64,000 nt of DNA from Saccharothrix obliqua (lineage in GTDB: Bacteria > Actinomycetota > Actinomycetes > Mycobacteriales > Pseudonocardiaceae), in assembly GCF_019375475.1 (NCBI RefSeq), contig NZ_JAHXGQ010000004.1, forward strand, positions 372,001 to 436,000, read 5' to 3'. Below the pieces are notes generated by a model, which did not search any database, was not told the DNA's origin, and saw only the letters and a program-made list of their open reading frames with translations. Below, piece by piece: positions 24,530 through 33,160 of this stretch. Position numbers and translations under genes: made by a program. Every line of letters begins with the position of its first letter. Position 1 is the stretch's first letter.

Positions 24530-24965
24530 AGGGGCGGCGCGGCGTCGGCGGGGCGCGGCGGGCGGCGCGGTGGGGGGCGGCGGGCGGTGCGGTGGGGGGC
24601 GGAGATGCGGGGCGAGGCGCGCGGCAGCGGAGGCACGGGGCGGCGGAAGCGCGGCGTGAGGCGGGGCGCGGCGGGCGGTGCGGCGGGCGGTGCGGCAGGC
24701 GCGGGGCCGGAGCGGGGCAGGGCAGGACGCGGGCCGGGGCGGGGCAGGGCGGAGCGGAGCGGCGCAGGGCGGCGTGGGGCAGGCGGCGGAGCGCGGAGCG
24801 ACGCGGGGCGGCGCTGAGCGGGGCCGGTGCAGGGCGGGGCCGGTGCGGGGCGGTGCGGAGCAGGGCGGAGCGGAGCGGGGTGCGGCGGAGCGGGGTGCGG
24901 CGGGGCGGAGCGGGGTGTGGCGGGGCGGGCGGGGTGCGGTGGGGCGGGCGGGGTGCGGTGGGTGT
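24530..24965 (+). repeat. Strand-asymmetric G-rich degenerate repeat tract
   Basis: About 435 bases in which the plus strand is overwhelmingly G with interspersed GC, GGA and GGT steps; the unit is a variable 5-6-mer such as GCGGG, GCGGA or GGGGC. It includes GGGGGG runs. A 19-base unit is duplicated exactly in tandem at 24922-24940 and 24941-24959. Many windows satisfy the four-G-run rule for a G-quadruplex on the plus strand. It sits between two divergent promoters. Confidence 0.8.
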
Positions 24966-24997
24966 CTCGCACAGACGTTCAAGACGCGCCTTCGCGC

Positions 24998-25014
24998 ACC
25001 GGCTAGAAACCGGT
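24998..25014 (+). promoter_or_regulatory. Putative leaderless promoter and operator of the dehydrogenase gene
   Basis: ACCGG-N7-CCGGT is a small perfect inverted repeat whose spacer contains TAGAAA (25004-25009), a plausible -10 box. Transcription would start at or one base before GTG 25016, giving a leaderless mRNA, and a bound regulator would cover the -10. Confidence 0.4.
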
Positions 25015-25015
25015 C

Positions 25016-25885
25016 GTGGTCGACTTGGGATTCATCGGACTCGGTGTCATGGGTCAACCCATGGCGCTCAACGCGGCCCGCGCCGGCGTGCCGCTGACCG
25101 TCTGGAACCGCACACCCGGCCGGTGCGCGCCGCTCGCCGCGGCGGGCGCGCAGGTCGCCGCCGGGCCGGGCGAGGTGTTCGCGCGCGCCGACGTCGTGCT
25201 GCTGATGCTCGCCGACGAACCGGCGGTGGACGCGGTGCTGGACCGGGGCGGACCGGACTTCGCCACCCGCTGCCGCGACCGGGTGGTGGTGCAGATGGGC
25301 ACCATGCCCGCCACGTACTCGCGCGCGCTCGCCGAGGACGTGGCGGCGGTCGGCGGTCGGTACGTGGAGGCGCCGGTGTCCGGCTCGCGCGGACCCGCCG
25401 AGGCCGGGACGCTGGTCGCGATGGTGTCCGGCGCGGAGGACGACGTGGCCCTCGTCCGGCCGCTGCTCGCGCCCCTGTGCGCGGAGGTGGTGGACTGCGG
25501 CCCGGTGCCGGGCGCGTTGCTGATGAAGTTCGCGGTGAACCTGTTCCTGATCACCATGGTCACCGGCCTGGCCGAGGCGTACCGGTTCGCCGACGGCCAC
25601 GACCTCGACCCGAAGGTGCTCACGCGCATCCTGGACGCCGGACCGATGGCGTCGCAGGTGTCCAGGGCGAAGGCGGCGAAGCTGCTCGCGGGCGATTTCA
25701 CCGTCCAGGCGGCGAGCGCGGACGTGCTGAAGAACAACCGCCTCATCGCCGAAGCCGCCCGTGCGGCGGGCATCGCCTCGCCGCTGCTCGACGTGTGCCA
25801 CGCGTTGTTCGGCGAAACCGTCGCACTGGGACGCGGCGGTGAGGACATGGCCTCCGTCGTGCACGCCATCCACGCACGCGGCTGA
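25016..25885 (+). CDS. NAD(P)-dependent 3-hydroxyisobutyrate dehydrogenase-family protein
   Basis: A 289-residue beta-hydroxyacid dehydrogenase. The N-terminal Rossmann motif is [15 protein letters not shown]; the substrate-binding segment is [16 protein letters not shown] and the catalytic lysine lies in [16 protein letters not shown] 25016 appears leaderless. The gene stands alone between a G-rich tract and a converging AraC gene, so its substrate cannot be fixed; family members reduce 3-hydroxyisobutyrate, tartronate semialdehyde, succinic semialdehyde or imines. Confidence 0.88.
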   Translation: MVDLGFIGLGVMGQPMALNAARAGVPLTVWNRTPGRCAPLAAAGAQVAAGPGEVFARADVVLLMLADEPAVDAVLDRGGPDFATRCRDRVVVQMGTMPATYSRALAEDVAAVGGRYVEAPVSGSRGPAEAGTLVAMVSGAEDDVALVRPLLAPLCAEVVDCGPVPGALLMKFAVNLFLITMVTGLAEAYRFADGHDLDPKVLTRILDAGPMASQVSRAKAAKLLAGDFTVQAASADVLKNNRLIAEAARAAGIASPLLDVCHALFGETVALGRGGEDMASVVHAIHARG

Positions 25886-25891
25886 GCGACC

Positions 25892-26728
25892 TCACACCCG
25901 TGCCGTGGCGGCGAGCCAGGCGGCCGGGGTGAGGCCGTAGGCGCGTTTGAACATCCGGGTCAGGTGGCTCTGGTCGGCGAAGCCCACGACCACCGCCACC
26001 TCGCCCAGCGCCACACCCGCCACCATCAGCCGACGCGCGGCGTCCAGTTGGCGCATGGTGCGGAAGCGGGTGGGGCTGGTGCCGAAGGCCGCGCGGAACT
26101 GGCGGGCCACCGACCAGCGGTCCAGCCCGGACACGCGTTCGAGGTCCGCGGCGGTGTGCCGGTGCGCGAAGTCGTCCAGCAGCAGGGCACGCACCCGGCG
26201 CACCGCCGCGAGGTCGAGCGCGACCCGGCCGGGGCGTGCGGCGGAGTGGGCGTGCAGCAGGTCCGCGACGGCGGTCGTCACCTCCACCGCCTCGGCGTCG
26301 TCCAGCGGTTGGTCGATGTGCCGCAACCAGCCCGCGACGGCGCCGCCCACCCCGGAGGGCCGGAGCACCGGGTCGGCGACGAACGGCAGCGGCTGCCCGT
26401 CGAGCGCGTCCCGCACCAGCGCCGGGTCGAGGTAGATGATCCGGTAGCCGAAACCGGAGTCCGTGCCGGCCGCGCCGTCGTGCACCTCGTCGGGGTGCAG
26501 CACGTGCCACTCGCCGGGCAGGCAGTGCCGCTGCTCGCCGCGGTAGCGGAACGCCTGCACGCCCGCCAGGGTCACGCCGACCGCGTAGGTGTCGTGCCGG
26601 TGCGGCGCGAACGCCGTGCCCACCAGCGCCGCTTCCATCCGCTCGATGCCCGTCGCGCCGCCGCCGAACCGCAGGCGCTGCCCGACGCCCGGCGAGACCA
26701 GCGCCCCCGGCGCCGCGAGATCGCCCAT
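25892..26728 (-). CDS. AraC-family transcriptional regulator
   Basis: A 278-residue regulator with an N-terminal cupin-type sensing domain (HRHDTYAVGVTLAGVQAFRY) and a C-terminal double helix-turn-helix (TAADLERVSGLDRWSVARQF and LGEVAVVVGFADQSHLTRMF). The composition matches AraC proteins that bind small hydrophobic or amine ligands. It converges on the dehydrogenase (six bases) and is divergent from the esterase-like gene at 26839. Its target is not known; the operator upstream of 26839 looks TetR-like rather than AraC-like. Confidence 0.9.
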   Translation of the reverse strand: MGDLAAPGALVSPGVGQRLRFGGGATGIERMEAALVGTAFAPHRHDTYAVGVTLAGVQAFRYRGEQRHCLPGEWHVLHPDEVHDGAAGTDSGFGYRIIYLDPALVRDALDGQPLPFVADPVLRPSGVGGAVAGWLRHIDQPLDDAEAVEVTTAVADLLHAHSAARPGRVALDLAAVRRVRALLLDDFAHRHTAADLERVSGLDRWSVARQFRAAFGTSPTRFRTMRQLDAARRLMVAGVALGEVAVVVGFADQSHLTRMFKRAYGLTPAAWLAATARV

Positions 26729-26805
26729 GCCCGCCCCCCGACCGGGACCACCCAGCCCTGTTTGAGGGTCCGGCCGCCACAGGCCCAGGTGGTCTTCCCA
26801 GAACT

Positions 26806-26835
26806 TTCAACGAGTTGTTCAACGATACCGTTGAA
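26806..26835. promoter_or_regulatory. Operator cluster upstream of the erythromycin esterase-like gene
   Basis: TTCAACG occurs at 26806-26812 and again at 26818-26824; the second copy forms a perfect inverted repeat with CGTTGAA at 26829-26835 around ATAC. The site ends four bases before GTG 26839, and the spacing suggests leaderless transcription with the repressor covering the start. The symmetry is TetR-like; no TetR gene is adjacent. Confidence 0.6.
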
Positions 26836-26838
26836 GCA

Positions 26839-28005
26839 GTGACGACGAAGCAGAACGAAGCGCACCCGGCCCGGTCGATCGCCGAGGAGGTCGCGCGGTG
26901 GCTGCCGGCCGGCACCCGGCTGCTCGGTTTCGGCGAGCCGCTGCACGGCGAGGAGCGGTTCCTCCGCCACCGCAACGAGCTGTTCGCCCACCTGGTCGAG
27001 CACGCCGGTTTCGGCGCCATCGCGGTCGAGAGCGACTGCCTGCGCGGCCGGGTGGTGAACGCCCACGTCCGCACCGGCGAGGGCGTGCTGGACGACGTAC
27101 TGCGCACGGGCTTCAGCCACGGCTTCGGCACCGCGCCCGCCGACCGGGACCTGGTGCGGTGGCTGGCCGAGCACAACCGGACCGCCGCCGAACCCGTGCG
27201 GTTCCACGGTTTCGACGCCCCAGTCGAGATGATGGGCGCGGAGAGCCCACGCGGGGCGCTGGCGATCGTGCACGGCTACCTGACCGCCCGTGTCGGGCAC
27301 GTCCTCCCGTGGGAGCGGATCGACGCGCTGCTGGGCGACGACGCCCGTTGGAGCGACCCGGCCGCCGCGATGGACCACACGCGGTCGGTCGGCGACACGC
27401 CGGAGGCCCGCGAGCTGCGGTTGATCGCGGACGACCTGCGGTGGCTGCTGACGGCCGAGTCGCCCGGCCTGGCCGACGACCCGGACGCCCGGTGGGACGC
27501 CGAACTCGCCGCCCGCACCGCCACCGGGCTGCTCGCCTACCACGCGGGCATGGCGGGCGACTCGCCGCGGCGGGTGTCCCGGCTGCTCGGCGTCCGGGAC
27601 GCCATGATGGCCGAGAACCTGTGCGCGCTGGCGGAGCGCGACACCCGACCCACCCTGGTGTTCGCGCACAACCAGCACCTGCGTGCCGGTGCCGTCCGCT
27701 GGGACCTGGCGGGGATGGACCTGCGGTGGCACAGCGCGGGCGCGCACGTCGCCCGCCGGCTCGGCCCGGCCTACGCCGTGATCGCCACGGCGGTGGGCCG
27801 CGCCGAGCGGCACGGGATCGCCGAGCCGGAGCCGGGTTCGGTCGAGGGGCTGCTGTTGGCCGCCGGCGGCGGCACGCGGCTCGTGCCGTCCGCCGGGCTG
27901 CCGACGGCCACCACCCGGCGCACGCCCGGCAACCCCGGCTACTTCCCGCTGGACCCGGCGCACACCGACGAGGTCGACGCCGTGTGGTTCGTCCCGGAGC
28001 TGTGA
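26839..28005 (+). CDS. Erythromycin esterase family protein
   Basis: A 388-residue protein of the EreA/EreB-like family, metal-independent esterases that open macrolide lactones; many family members have other or unknown substrates. Landmarks are GFGEPLHGEERF (the Glu/His pair of the active site), GFGAIAVESDCLRG and FAHNQHLRAGAV. GTG 26839 is preferred to TTG 26815 because the operator overlaps the latter. There is no macrolide cluster nearby, so a resistance role is possible but unproven. Confidence 0.85.
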   Translation: MTTKQNEAHPARSIAEEVARWLPAGTRLLGFGEPLHGEERFLRHRNELFAHLVEHAGFGAIAVESDCLRGRVVNAHVRTGEGVLDDVLRTGFSHGFGTAPADRDLVRWLAEHNRTAAEPVRFHGFDAPVEMMGAESPRGALAIVHGYLTARVGHVLPWERIDALLGDDARWSDPAAAMDHTRSVGDTPEARELRLIADDLRWLLTAESPGLADDPDARWDAELAARTATGLLAYHAGMAGDSPRRVSRLLGVRDAMMAENLCALAERDTRPTLVFAHNQHLRAGAVRWDLAGMDLRWHSAGAHVARRLGPAYAVIATAVGRAERHGIAEPEPGSVEGLLLAAGGGTRLVPSAGLPTATTRRTPGNPGYFPLDPAHTDEVDAVWFVPEL

Positions 28006-28006
28006 C

Positions 28007-28426
28007 TCAGCGGAACGCCGCCACCCAGCGCCGCTGCCACGGCGTTTCGACGGCACGGGGGTGGTGGTGCGCGCGGACCCAGGCGACGGCGTCCGCCGGG
28101 TCGACGCCGGACAGCACGGCCAGGCACGCGAGCACGGTGCCGGTGCGGCCGACGCCGCCGTGGCAGGCGACCTCCACCACCGCACCGGCACGGGCCCGCG
28201 CGTGCAGGTCGTGGATCAGCCGGACCGCCTCCGCCCGGTCGCGGGGCAACAGGAAGTCCGGCCACACGACCCACTCGTGCGGCCACCGCAGCTCGGCGTC
28301 GTGTCGGCGGCGCAGCCGGGGCGATCCCAGGTACAGCCCGTAGTCCGGGTCGTCGGCGGGTGCCGGGTGGCGGAGGCCGCGTGCGCGCACGGCGACCCCG
28401 TCGGGCAGCACCAGCACGCCGGTCAC
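28007..28426 (-). CDS. Small protein-tyrosine phosphatase-like protein
   Basis: A 139-residue protein with the cysteine phosphatase signature CX5R in VEVACHGGVGRTGTVLACLA. An upstream WP and DFLLPRDRAEAVRLIHDLHA match the helix before the P-loop. Its compact size is typical of the dual-specificity-like group in actinobacteria. GTG 28426 overlaps the CGNR gene stop in a GTGA junction, so it is the second gene of that operon. Substrates are unknown. Confidence 0.85.
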   Translation of the reverse strand: MTGVLVLPDGVAVRARGLRHPAPADDPDYGLYLGSPRLRRRHDAELRWPHEWVVWPDFLLPRDRAEAVRLIHDLHARARAGAVVEVACHGGVGRTGTVLACLAVLSGVDPADAVAWVRAHHHPRAVETPWQRRWVAAFR

Positions 28427-28977
28427 CCGGCCACCGCCCGGCGGGAGCGGTGGTTGGCGACGTGGACGCGGTTGCCGCACAGCCCGGGTGTGCAGTAACG
28501 GCGGCGGCCGGCGCGGCTGGTGTCCACGAACACGCCTCGACAGCCGGGTGCCTCGCACGCCCGGAAGCGCTCGTGGCCGAGCGCGCGGAGCACGCCGCCC
28601 AGCGCGAGGCCGATCCGCGCCGCGAGCCGGTCCGCCAGCGGGGCGTCCGGGCGGACCGGCACGCGCCACTGCCAGCGGCCGTCGGTGGCGCGGACCGGCA
28701 CCGGTCCCAGCGCCGCCCGCCGCACCAGCTCCGCCACGCCCGCCGCGGCCTGCTCCGCCGTCTCGGTCTCAAGCACGCCGCGCACGTCGAAGCGCAGCAA
28801 CCGCACCGCGAGCACGTCGTCGTCGGTCGGCTCCGCCACGACCCCGTGCCGCGCCAGCAGGGCCGCCAGCACGACCGGGTCGGCCAGTTCCTCGACACCC
28901 CGCACGGTGGGCGACGTGATGACCAGTTCGGTCGCCAGCGCCGCCCCCGCGGGGTAGTCGTCGAGCGGTACGTCCAC
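28423..28977 (-). CDS. CGNR zinc-finger protein
   Basis: A 184-residue protein with an N-terminal ABATE-type helical domain and a C-terminal CGNR zinc finger: CEAPGCRGVF, then RRRYCTPGLCGNRVHVANHR. The Cys residues and the CGNR tetrad are all present. Such proteins are putative stress-related transcription factors in actinobacteria. GTG 28977 follows AGGAGG. Upstream (28981-29024) the sequence becomes AT-richer, consistent with a promoter. It overlaps the phosphatase start. Confidence 0.9.
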   Translation of the reverse strand: MDVPLDDYPAGAALATELVITSPTVRGVEELADPVVLAALLARHGVVAEPTDDDVLAVRLLRFDVRGVLETETAEQAAAGVAELVRRAALGPVPVRATDGRWQWRVPVRPDAPLADRLAARIGLALGGVLRALGHERFRACEAPGCRGVFVDTSRAGRRRYCTPGLCGNRVHVANHRSRRAVAG

Positions 28978-29024
28978 GCCACCCTCCTACGTAATAGGTA
29001 TGGCTGGACTTTACACCTTACTGA

Positions 29025-30776
29025 TCAACGCGCGGTGAGGAACCTGTCCACCGGCAGCGCCCGGTCGACGATCCGCACGTCACCCAGCCAGCCGTGGAAC
29101 GACTTCTCCACCACGCGGTCGTAGGCGTACGCGCCGATCAGCCACGGGTCGTTCGCCGTGGCGATGCCGGTCGCCGGCGTGGACGGGTTGCGCAGCAGCT
29201 CCGACCCCTCGACGTAGAGCTTCGTGCGCCGACCGTCGTTGACGACCGCGACGTGCCACCACACCTCCTCGTCCATCTCGTGCCCCCAGTTGGTGGACAT
29301 GCCGGGCCGGTTCTTCGGGAACACCGCCCACTGCAACCCACCGCCACCCGCCACGTTGAGGGTGCACAGCGGTTCCTTCGGGTCGTCGCCCGTCTTGCCG
29401 GCGGCCGAACCCGGGGCGAGCTTGGTCAGCAGACCCGACCACGGGTGGTTGAAACCCTTGGGCAGCTTCACGAACGCCTCGAACGTGTAGCCGCGCTCGA
29501 ACGTCATCCGGTTGAGCGGCGCGTTGTCGGCGGTGGTGAGGTAGCCCTGCTTGCCGAAGAAGCGGCTGCCGTGGCCGGGCGAGTCCGGGTGGTGGTCGGC
29601 GGTGGCCTCCAGCGCGCCCACCTGACGCAGGTGGTTGCCGTTGCCGGACAGGTCCTGGAGCGAGTCCGACCGCCAGTACGCGACCGTGCCGGGCACCAGC
29701 ACCTGCCGCGCGGGCCGCTCCGGGCGGACCGGCACGGGCGCGAACCCGGCGAACCGGCGGTCGAAGTCGATCGGCACGCTGAACCGGTCCTCGGCGCCGG
29801 TCAGCTCGACCTCGCGCCGCTCCAACGCGTTCAGCGACCGCTTGGCCAGCAGCCATGGCGAGAACGTGCGGACGTCCACCACCTTGCGCGCGAGGTCGAA
29901 CTCGTAGAGCCGGATCATGCCGCTGCCGCCGTAGTAGCGGTCCTGGTAGTTCGTGATGTGGACGTGCACGTCGTTGCCGGCGGCGTTGGTGAGGACGGTC
30001 CGCGCCGGGGGCCAGAAGTGCCCGTTGACGGTGAGGAAGATCTGGTCGTGGTCCTTGATCAGCTCGTCCCACAGGCGACGGCCGTAGCCGGACAGCTCGG
30101 CCTGCCCGCCGTCGCCCGCGTGCACCAGCTCGTGGGTGGTGAGCACGACCGGCAGCTTCGGGTGCTTCGCCAGCACCTCACGGGTCCACGCGAAGCCCTT
30201 TGCCGACATGCGCCAGTCCAGCGCGAGCACCAGCCACTCGCGGCCGGCGGCGCGGAACACGTGGTAGCTGTTGTAGCCGTCCGGGCTCGCACCGCGGAAC
30301 GTCGGCGAGTCGCGGAACCGGTGCGGCCCGAACTCCTCCAGGTAGGGCGTGCGCCCGCGCTGGTCGTCGGTGCGCGAGTCGAGGTCGTGGTTGCCCGCCA
30401 GCACGCTGTACCCGACGCGCCGCCGGTCGAGCGCCCGGAACGACCGGCCGACGTCCTGGATCTCGGCACGCTGCCCGTTCTCGGTGAGGTCGCCGAGGTG
30501 GGCGATGAACACGATGTTGTCCCGCGCGGCGTTGTCCACCAGGTGCCGCAACGCGGCGTCGAGCGGTGCGGCGTCGCCGCGGTCCTGGTCGAACAGGTAC
30601 TGGGTGTCCGGGATGACGGCGATGGTGAACCGGTCGCGGTTCGGGTCGGGCCGGTGACCGGCCGCCCGGACGTCGGGCTCGGCGGACGCGGCGACCGGCC
30701 CGAGGGCTGTCGCGGCGACCGGGACCAGGGCGCCCGCGGCGGCGGAGCCCAGCAGGAACGTGCGGCGGGAGGTCAT
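29025..30776 (-). CDS. Tat-exported metallophosphoesterase with C-terminal LamG domain
   Basis: A 583-residue secreted protein. The N-terminus has a twin-arginine signal (MTSRRTFLLGSAAAGALVP) ending near an Ala-rich cleavage site. Residues about 55-330 are a calcineurin-like phosphoesterase: VIPDTQYL, HLGDLTENG, LAGNHDLD and TTHELVHAG. From about residue 380 a concanavalin A/LamG-like domain follows (YTFEAFVKLPKG; WWHVAVVNDGRRTKLYVEG), probably binding a polymer. ATG 30776 is the start that keeps the Tat motif at the N-terminus. It is divergent from the protease operon (199 bases). An extracellular phosphate-scavenging or nuclease role is plausible. Confidence 0.9.
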   Translation of the reverse strand: MTSRRTFLLGSAAAGALVPVAATALGPVAASAEPDVRAAGHRPDPNRDRFTIAVIPDTQYLFDQDRGDAAPLDAALRHLVDNAARDNIVFIAHLGDLTENGQRAEIQDVGRSFRALDRRRVGYSVLAGNHDLDSRTDDQRGRTPYLEEFGPHRFRDSPTFRGASPDGYNSYHVFRAAGREWLVLALDWRMSAKGFAWTREVLAKHPKLPVVLTTHELVHAGDGGQAELSGYGRRLWDELIKDHDQIFLTVNGHFWPPARTVLTNAAGNDVHVHITNYQDRYYGGSGMIRLYEFDLARKVVDVRTFSPWLLAKRSLNALERREVELTGAEDRFSVPIDFDRRFAGFAPVPVRPERPARQVLVPGTVAYWRSDSLQDLSGNGNHLRQVGALEATADHHPDSPGHGSRFFGKQGYLTTADNAPLNRMTFERGYTFEAFVKLPKGFNHPWSGLLTKLAPGSAAGKTGDDPKEPLCTLNVAGGGGLQWAVFPKNRPGMSTNWGHEMDEEVWWHVAVVNDGRRTKLYVEGSELLRNPSTPATGIATANDPWLIGAYAYDRVVEKSFHGWLGDVRIVDRALPVDRFLTAR

Positions 30777-30975
30777 GGCCGGCGATGCTAGGCACGACCA
30801 CGCAACACGCGACGAACCAGACATGAACCTTGCTCGCATCACTGGGGAAGAGTGCGCACCCTCCCGCATCGCCCCCGTTACCGTTTCGTTATCGGACGGG
30901 CGTATCGGCTCCACCCAAACCACGCACGTGACAAGCGGGGACGGGGGATCGTGTCAATCGCGAGAAGGAGGGCCA

Positions 30976-32568
30976 GTGGCGATCCAGTTCATTCGAAGGC
31001 AACTGGGCGCGCGACCGGCGGGGGGATCCGACTACCGGCCCGCGGCGAAGCTGCGGGTGCCGCCCGAACTGCTCGACCGGCACGGCGGACGGGTGCTCGA
31101 CCCCGTCCGGGCCGAGGCGGCGAGCGGTACGCGGCCGGGTTCGACCGCGTACCGACCGGACGTGCTGCTCATCCCGGACGACGTGCTGCGTGACGAGACG
31201 GCGCTCGGCGCGGTCCGCGCGGTGCTCGACGGCGAGGGGATCGACGTGGAGCACCCCGAGCCCGGCGGCGGCACCACGCCGCGACCGGTGCGGCTGCGCG
31301 CGCGGAACGGGCGGGACCGCGACAACGTCGACTCGTGGGCCGCGTTGCAGCGGTTGCGCGCGGCGGCGGACGACCCGGACACCGGGCCGGACCGCGACGT
31401 GGTCCGGCGCATCACGCTCGAACACCTGGTGTTCAGCGCCGTCACCTTCACCGGCACGCCGTGGGACACCAACAGCCTGGTCGACCGCTCCTACCGCCGT
31501 TCGCCCGGCGGCTCGGCGCGGGTGCCGGTGGCGATCGCCGCCGCGCCGCCCGCCCGCGGCCGACTGGACGACGAGCGCTTCACCCGGCGGCCCGTGGTCG
31601 CCGTGCTCGACTCGGGCATCGGGCCGCACCCGTGGTTCGACATCCACGACCGGTCCACGCCGCCGCCCGCCGGCGGGTTCATCTCGGTGCTGCACGAGGC
31701 GCAGGAGCGCATCCGCGAGAACGCGTTGACCACCGGCGCGTCGCCGTGCCTGATGGACTACTGGGACGCGCCGGTCGTGTCCGACGCGCTGATCCGCGAC
31801 GTGGACAGCAACACCGGGCACGGCACGTTCATCGCGGGCATCATCCGGCAGGCCGCGCCGCGTGCCGACGTGCTCGCCGTCCGGGTCATGCACAGCGACG
31901 GCATCGCCTACGGCTCGGACGTCATCGCCGCGCTGGAGGAGATCGCCCGCCGCGTCGACCGGGCCCAGCGGTACGACCGGCCCGAGGACATGGTGGACGT
32001 GGTGTCCCTGTCGCTCGGCTACCTGGACGAGTCGCCCGACGACGACGTCTACACCTCGCACTTGGCGGAAGTCGTGCGGCGGCTGACCGAGCAGGGCGTG
32101 CTGGTGCTCGCCGCGTCCGGCAACAACTCCACCAGCCGCCGGTTCTACCCGGCGGCGCTGGCGGACCTGCCGGACGTGCCGGGCGCGGGTCCCGGCGTGA
32201 TCAGCGTCGGCGCGCTCAACCCCAACAACACCAAGGCGGGTTTCTCCAACGACGGCGCGTGGGTCACCTGCTGGGCGACCGGAGCGGGCGTCGTCAGCAC
32301 GTTCCCGACCGACGTCCGCGGACCGCGCCAGCCCGAGATGGCCGACAGCCACCGCGCCGGGCTCGACCCGGACGACTTCCACGGCGGGTTCGCGGTGTGG
32401 GACGGCACGTCCTTCGCCACGCCGCTCGCGGCGGCGGCCGTGGCGAACGCGCTGATCGACGTGGCGGCCGAGGACACCGGGCTCAGCCTGGCCGACGTCG
32501 GGCCGGAGACCGTGGTCAAGCGGGCGTGGGCGGCGCTAGAGCGGTGCTATGAGCAGTACGAGGTCTGA
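30976..32568 (+). CDS. Cytosolic S8 (subtilisin-like) serine protease
   Basis: A 530-residue protein without a signal peptide. The catalytic triad is complete: Asp212 in VAVLDSGIGPH, His282 in NTGHGTFIAGI and Ser479 in WDGTSFATPLAAA; the oxyanion Asn is in LAASGNNSTS. The first 200 residues form an extra N-terminal region unlike a standard inhibitor propeptide. GTG 30976 follows GAAGGAG. Its last 20 bases overlap the sigma-factor gene, so it is the first gene of a four-gene translationally coupled operon. A cytosolic subtilisin placed with a sigma factor and a CHAT protease suggests regulated intracellular proteolysis (inference). Confidence 0.92.
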   Translation: MAIQFIRRQLGARPAGGSDYRPAAKLRVPPELLDRHGGRVLDPVRAEAASGTRPGSTAYRPDVLLIPDDVLRDETALGAVRAVLDGEGIDVEHPEPGGGTTPRPVRLRARNGRDRDNVDSWAALQRLRAAADDPDTGPDRDVVRRITLEHLVFSAVTFTGTPWDTNSLVDRSYRRSPGGSARVPVAIAAAPPARGRLDDERFTRRPVVAVLDSGIGPHPWFDIHDRSTPPPAGGFISVLHEAQERIRENALTTGASPCLMDYWDAPVVSDALIRDVDSNTGHGTFIAGIIRQAAPRADVLAVRVMHSDGIAYGSDVIAALEEIARRVDRAQRYDRPEDMVDVVSLSLGYLDESPDDDVYTSHLAEVVRRLTEQGVLVLAASGNNSTSRRFYPAALADLPDVPGAGPGVISVGALNPNNTKAGFSNDGAWVTCWATGAGVVSTFPTDVRGPRQPEMADSHRAGLDPDDFHGGFAVWDGTSFATPLAAAAVANALIDVAAEDTGLSLADVGPETVVKRAWAALERCYEQYEV

Positions 32569-33160
32569 CCGCCACGCGGCGGACGGCAAGCCCTTCGAGG
32601 ACTACGAAGGGCTTGCCGAGCTGTTCGAGTCCGCGCGCGCCGGTGACCGCGTGGCGCTCGGCCGGATCGCGGAAACCCTGGCGCCCCTGCTCTGGCAGGT
32701 CGCGCGGGCGCAGGGGCTGGACCGCGAGCGCAGCGCCGACGCCGTGCAGACGGCGTGGCTGCGCCTGCTCGGCGCGCTGGACGACATCCGCTCGCCACGC
32801 GCGCTCACCGCGTGGCTGGTCACCGTGACCAAGCGGACGGCGTGGCGGATGCGGGAGGAGCAGCGCGACGCGGAACTCGTCGGCGTGCCGCCCGAGGCGC
32901 AGCCGACCGACCCGGAGCCGCTACCCGACGAGCAGGCCGTGTTCACCGACCGGCGGGCCCGGCTGTGGGCCGCGGTGGACCAGCTCTCCCACCGCTGCCG
33001 GGAACTCCTCCGGGTGATCGCGTTCGTGGCGCGACCCGAGTACGGCGAGATCAGCACCGCGCTGGGGATGCCCCGGGGCAGCATCGGTCCGACCCGGGGC
33101 CGGTGCCTGGCGCAGCTGCGCAAGCGGCTGCTCGCCGACGACGAGGGGAGCTGGCGGTGA
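32549..33160 (+). CDS. ECF-type RNA polymerase sigma factor
   Basis: A 203-residue sigma-70 family protein with region 2 (RVALGRIAETLAPLLWQVAR, then DAVQTAWLRLLGAL) and region 4 (LSHRCRELLRVIAF, then EISTALGMPRGSIGPTRGRC). It starts inside the protease gene and ends in a GTGA overlap with the next gene. There is no standard anti-sigma factor with a membrane segment nearby; the small downstream protein is the natural candidate regulator. Recognition promoters cannot be derived from this window alone. Confidence 0.9.
   Translation: MSSTRSDRHAADGKPFEDYEGLAELFESARAGDRVALGRIAETLAPLLWQVARAQGLDRERSADAVQTAWLRLLGALDDIRSPRALTAWLVTVTKRTAWRMREEQRDAELVGVPPEAQPTDPEPLPDEQAVFTDRRARLWAAVDQLSHRCRELLRVIAFVARPEYGEISTALGMPRGSIGPTRGRCLAQLRKRLLADDEGSWR

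Larger units (their letters stand above)
24349..25015. other. Gene-free interval between divergent genes
   Basis: 667 bases without a believable gene. Open frames across it encode only Arg/Gly/Ala-rich low-complexity peptides and result from the base composition. It contains the G-rich tract described separately (24530-24965) and, at its right end, the promoter of the gene at 25016. Confidence 0.7.

Noticed and set aside
24379-25842. Long plus-strand open frame through the G-rich tract and the dehydrogenase gene
   Set aside because: It encodes only Arg/Gly/Ala low-complexity sequence and runs in the wrong frame over a well-supported dehydrogenase; a base-composition artefact.
26815-26838. 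TTG 26815 as start of the erythromycin esterase-like gene
   Set aside because: It lies within the inverted-repeat operator and adds residues not needed for the fold; GTG 26839 fits better.
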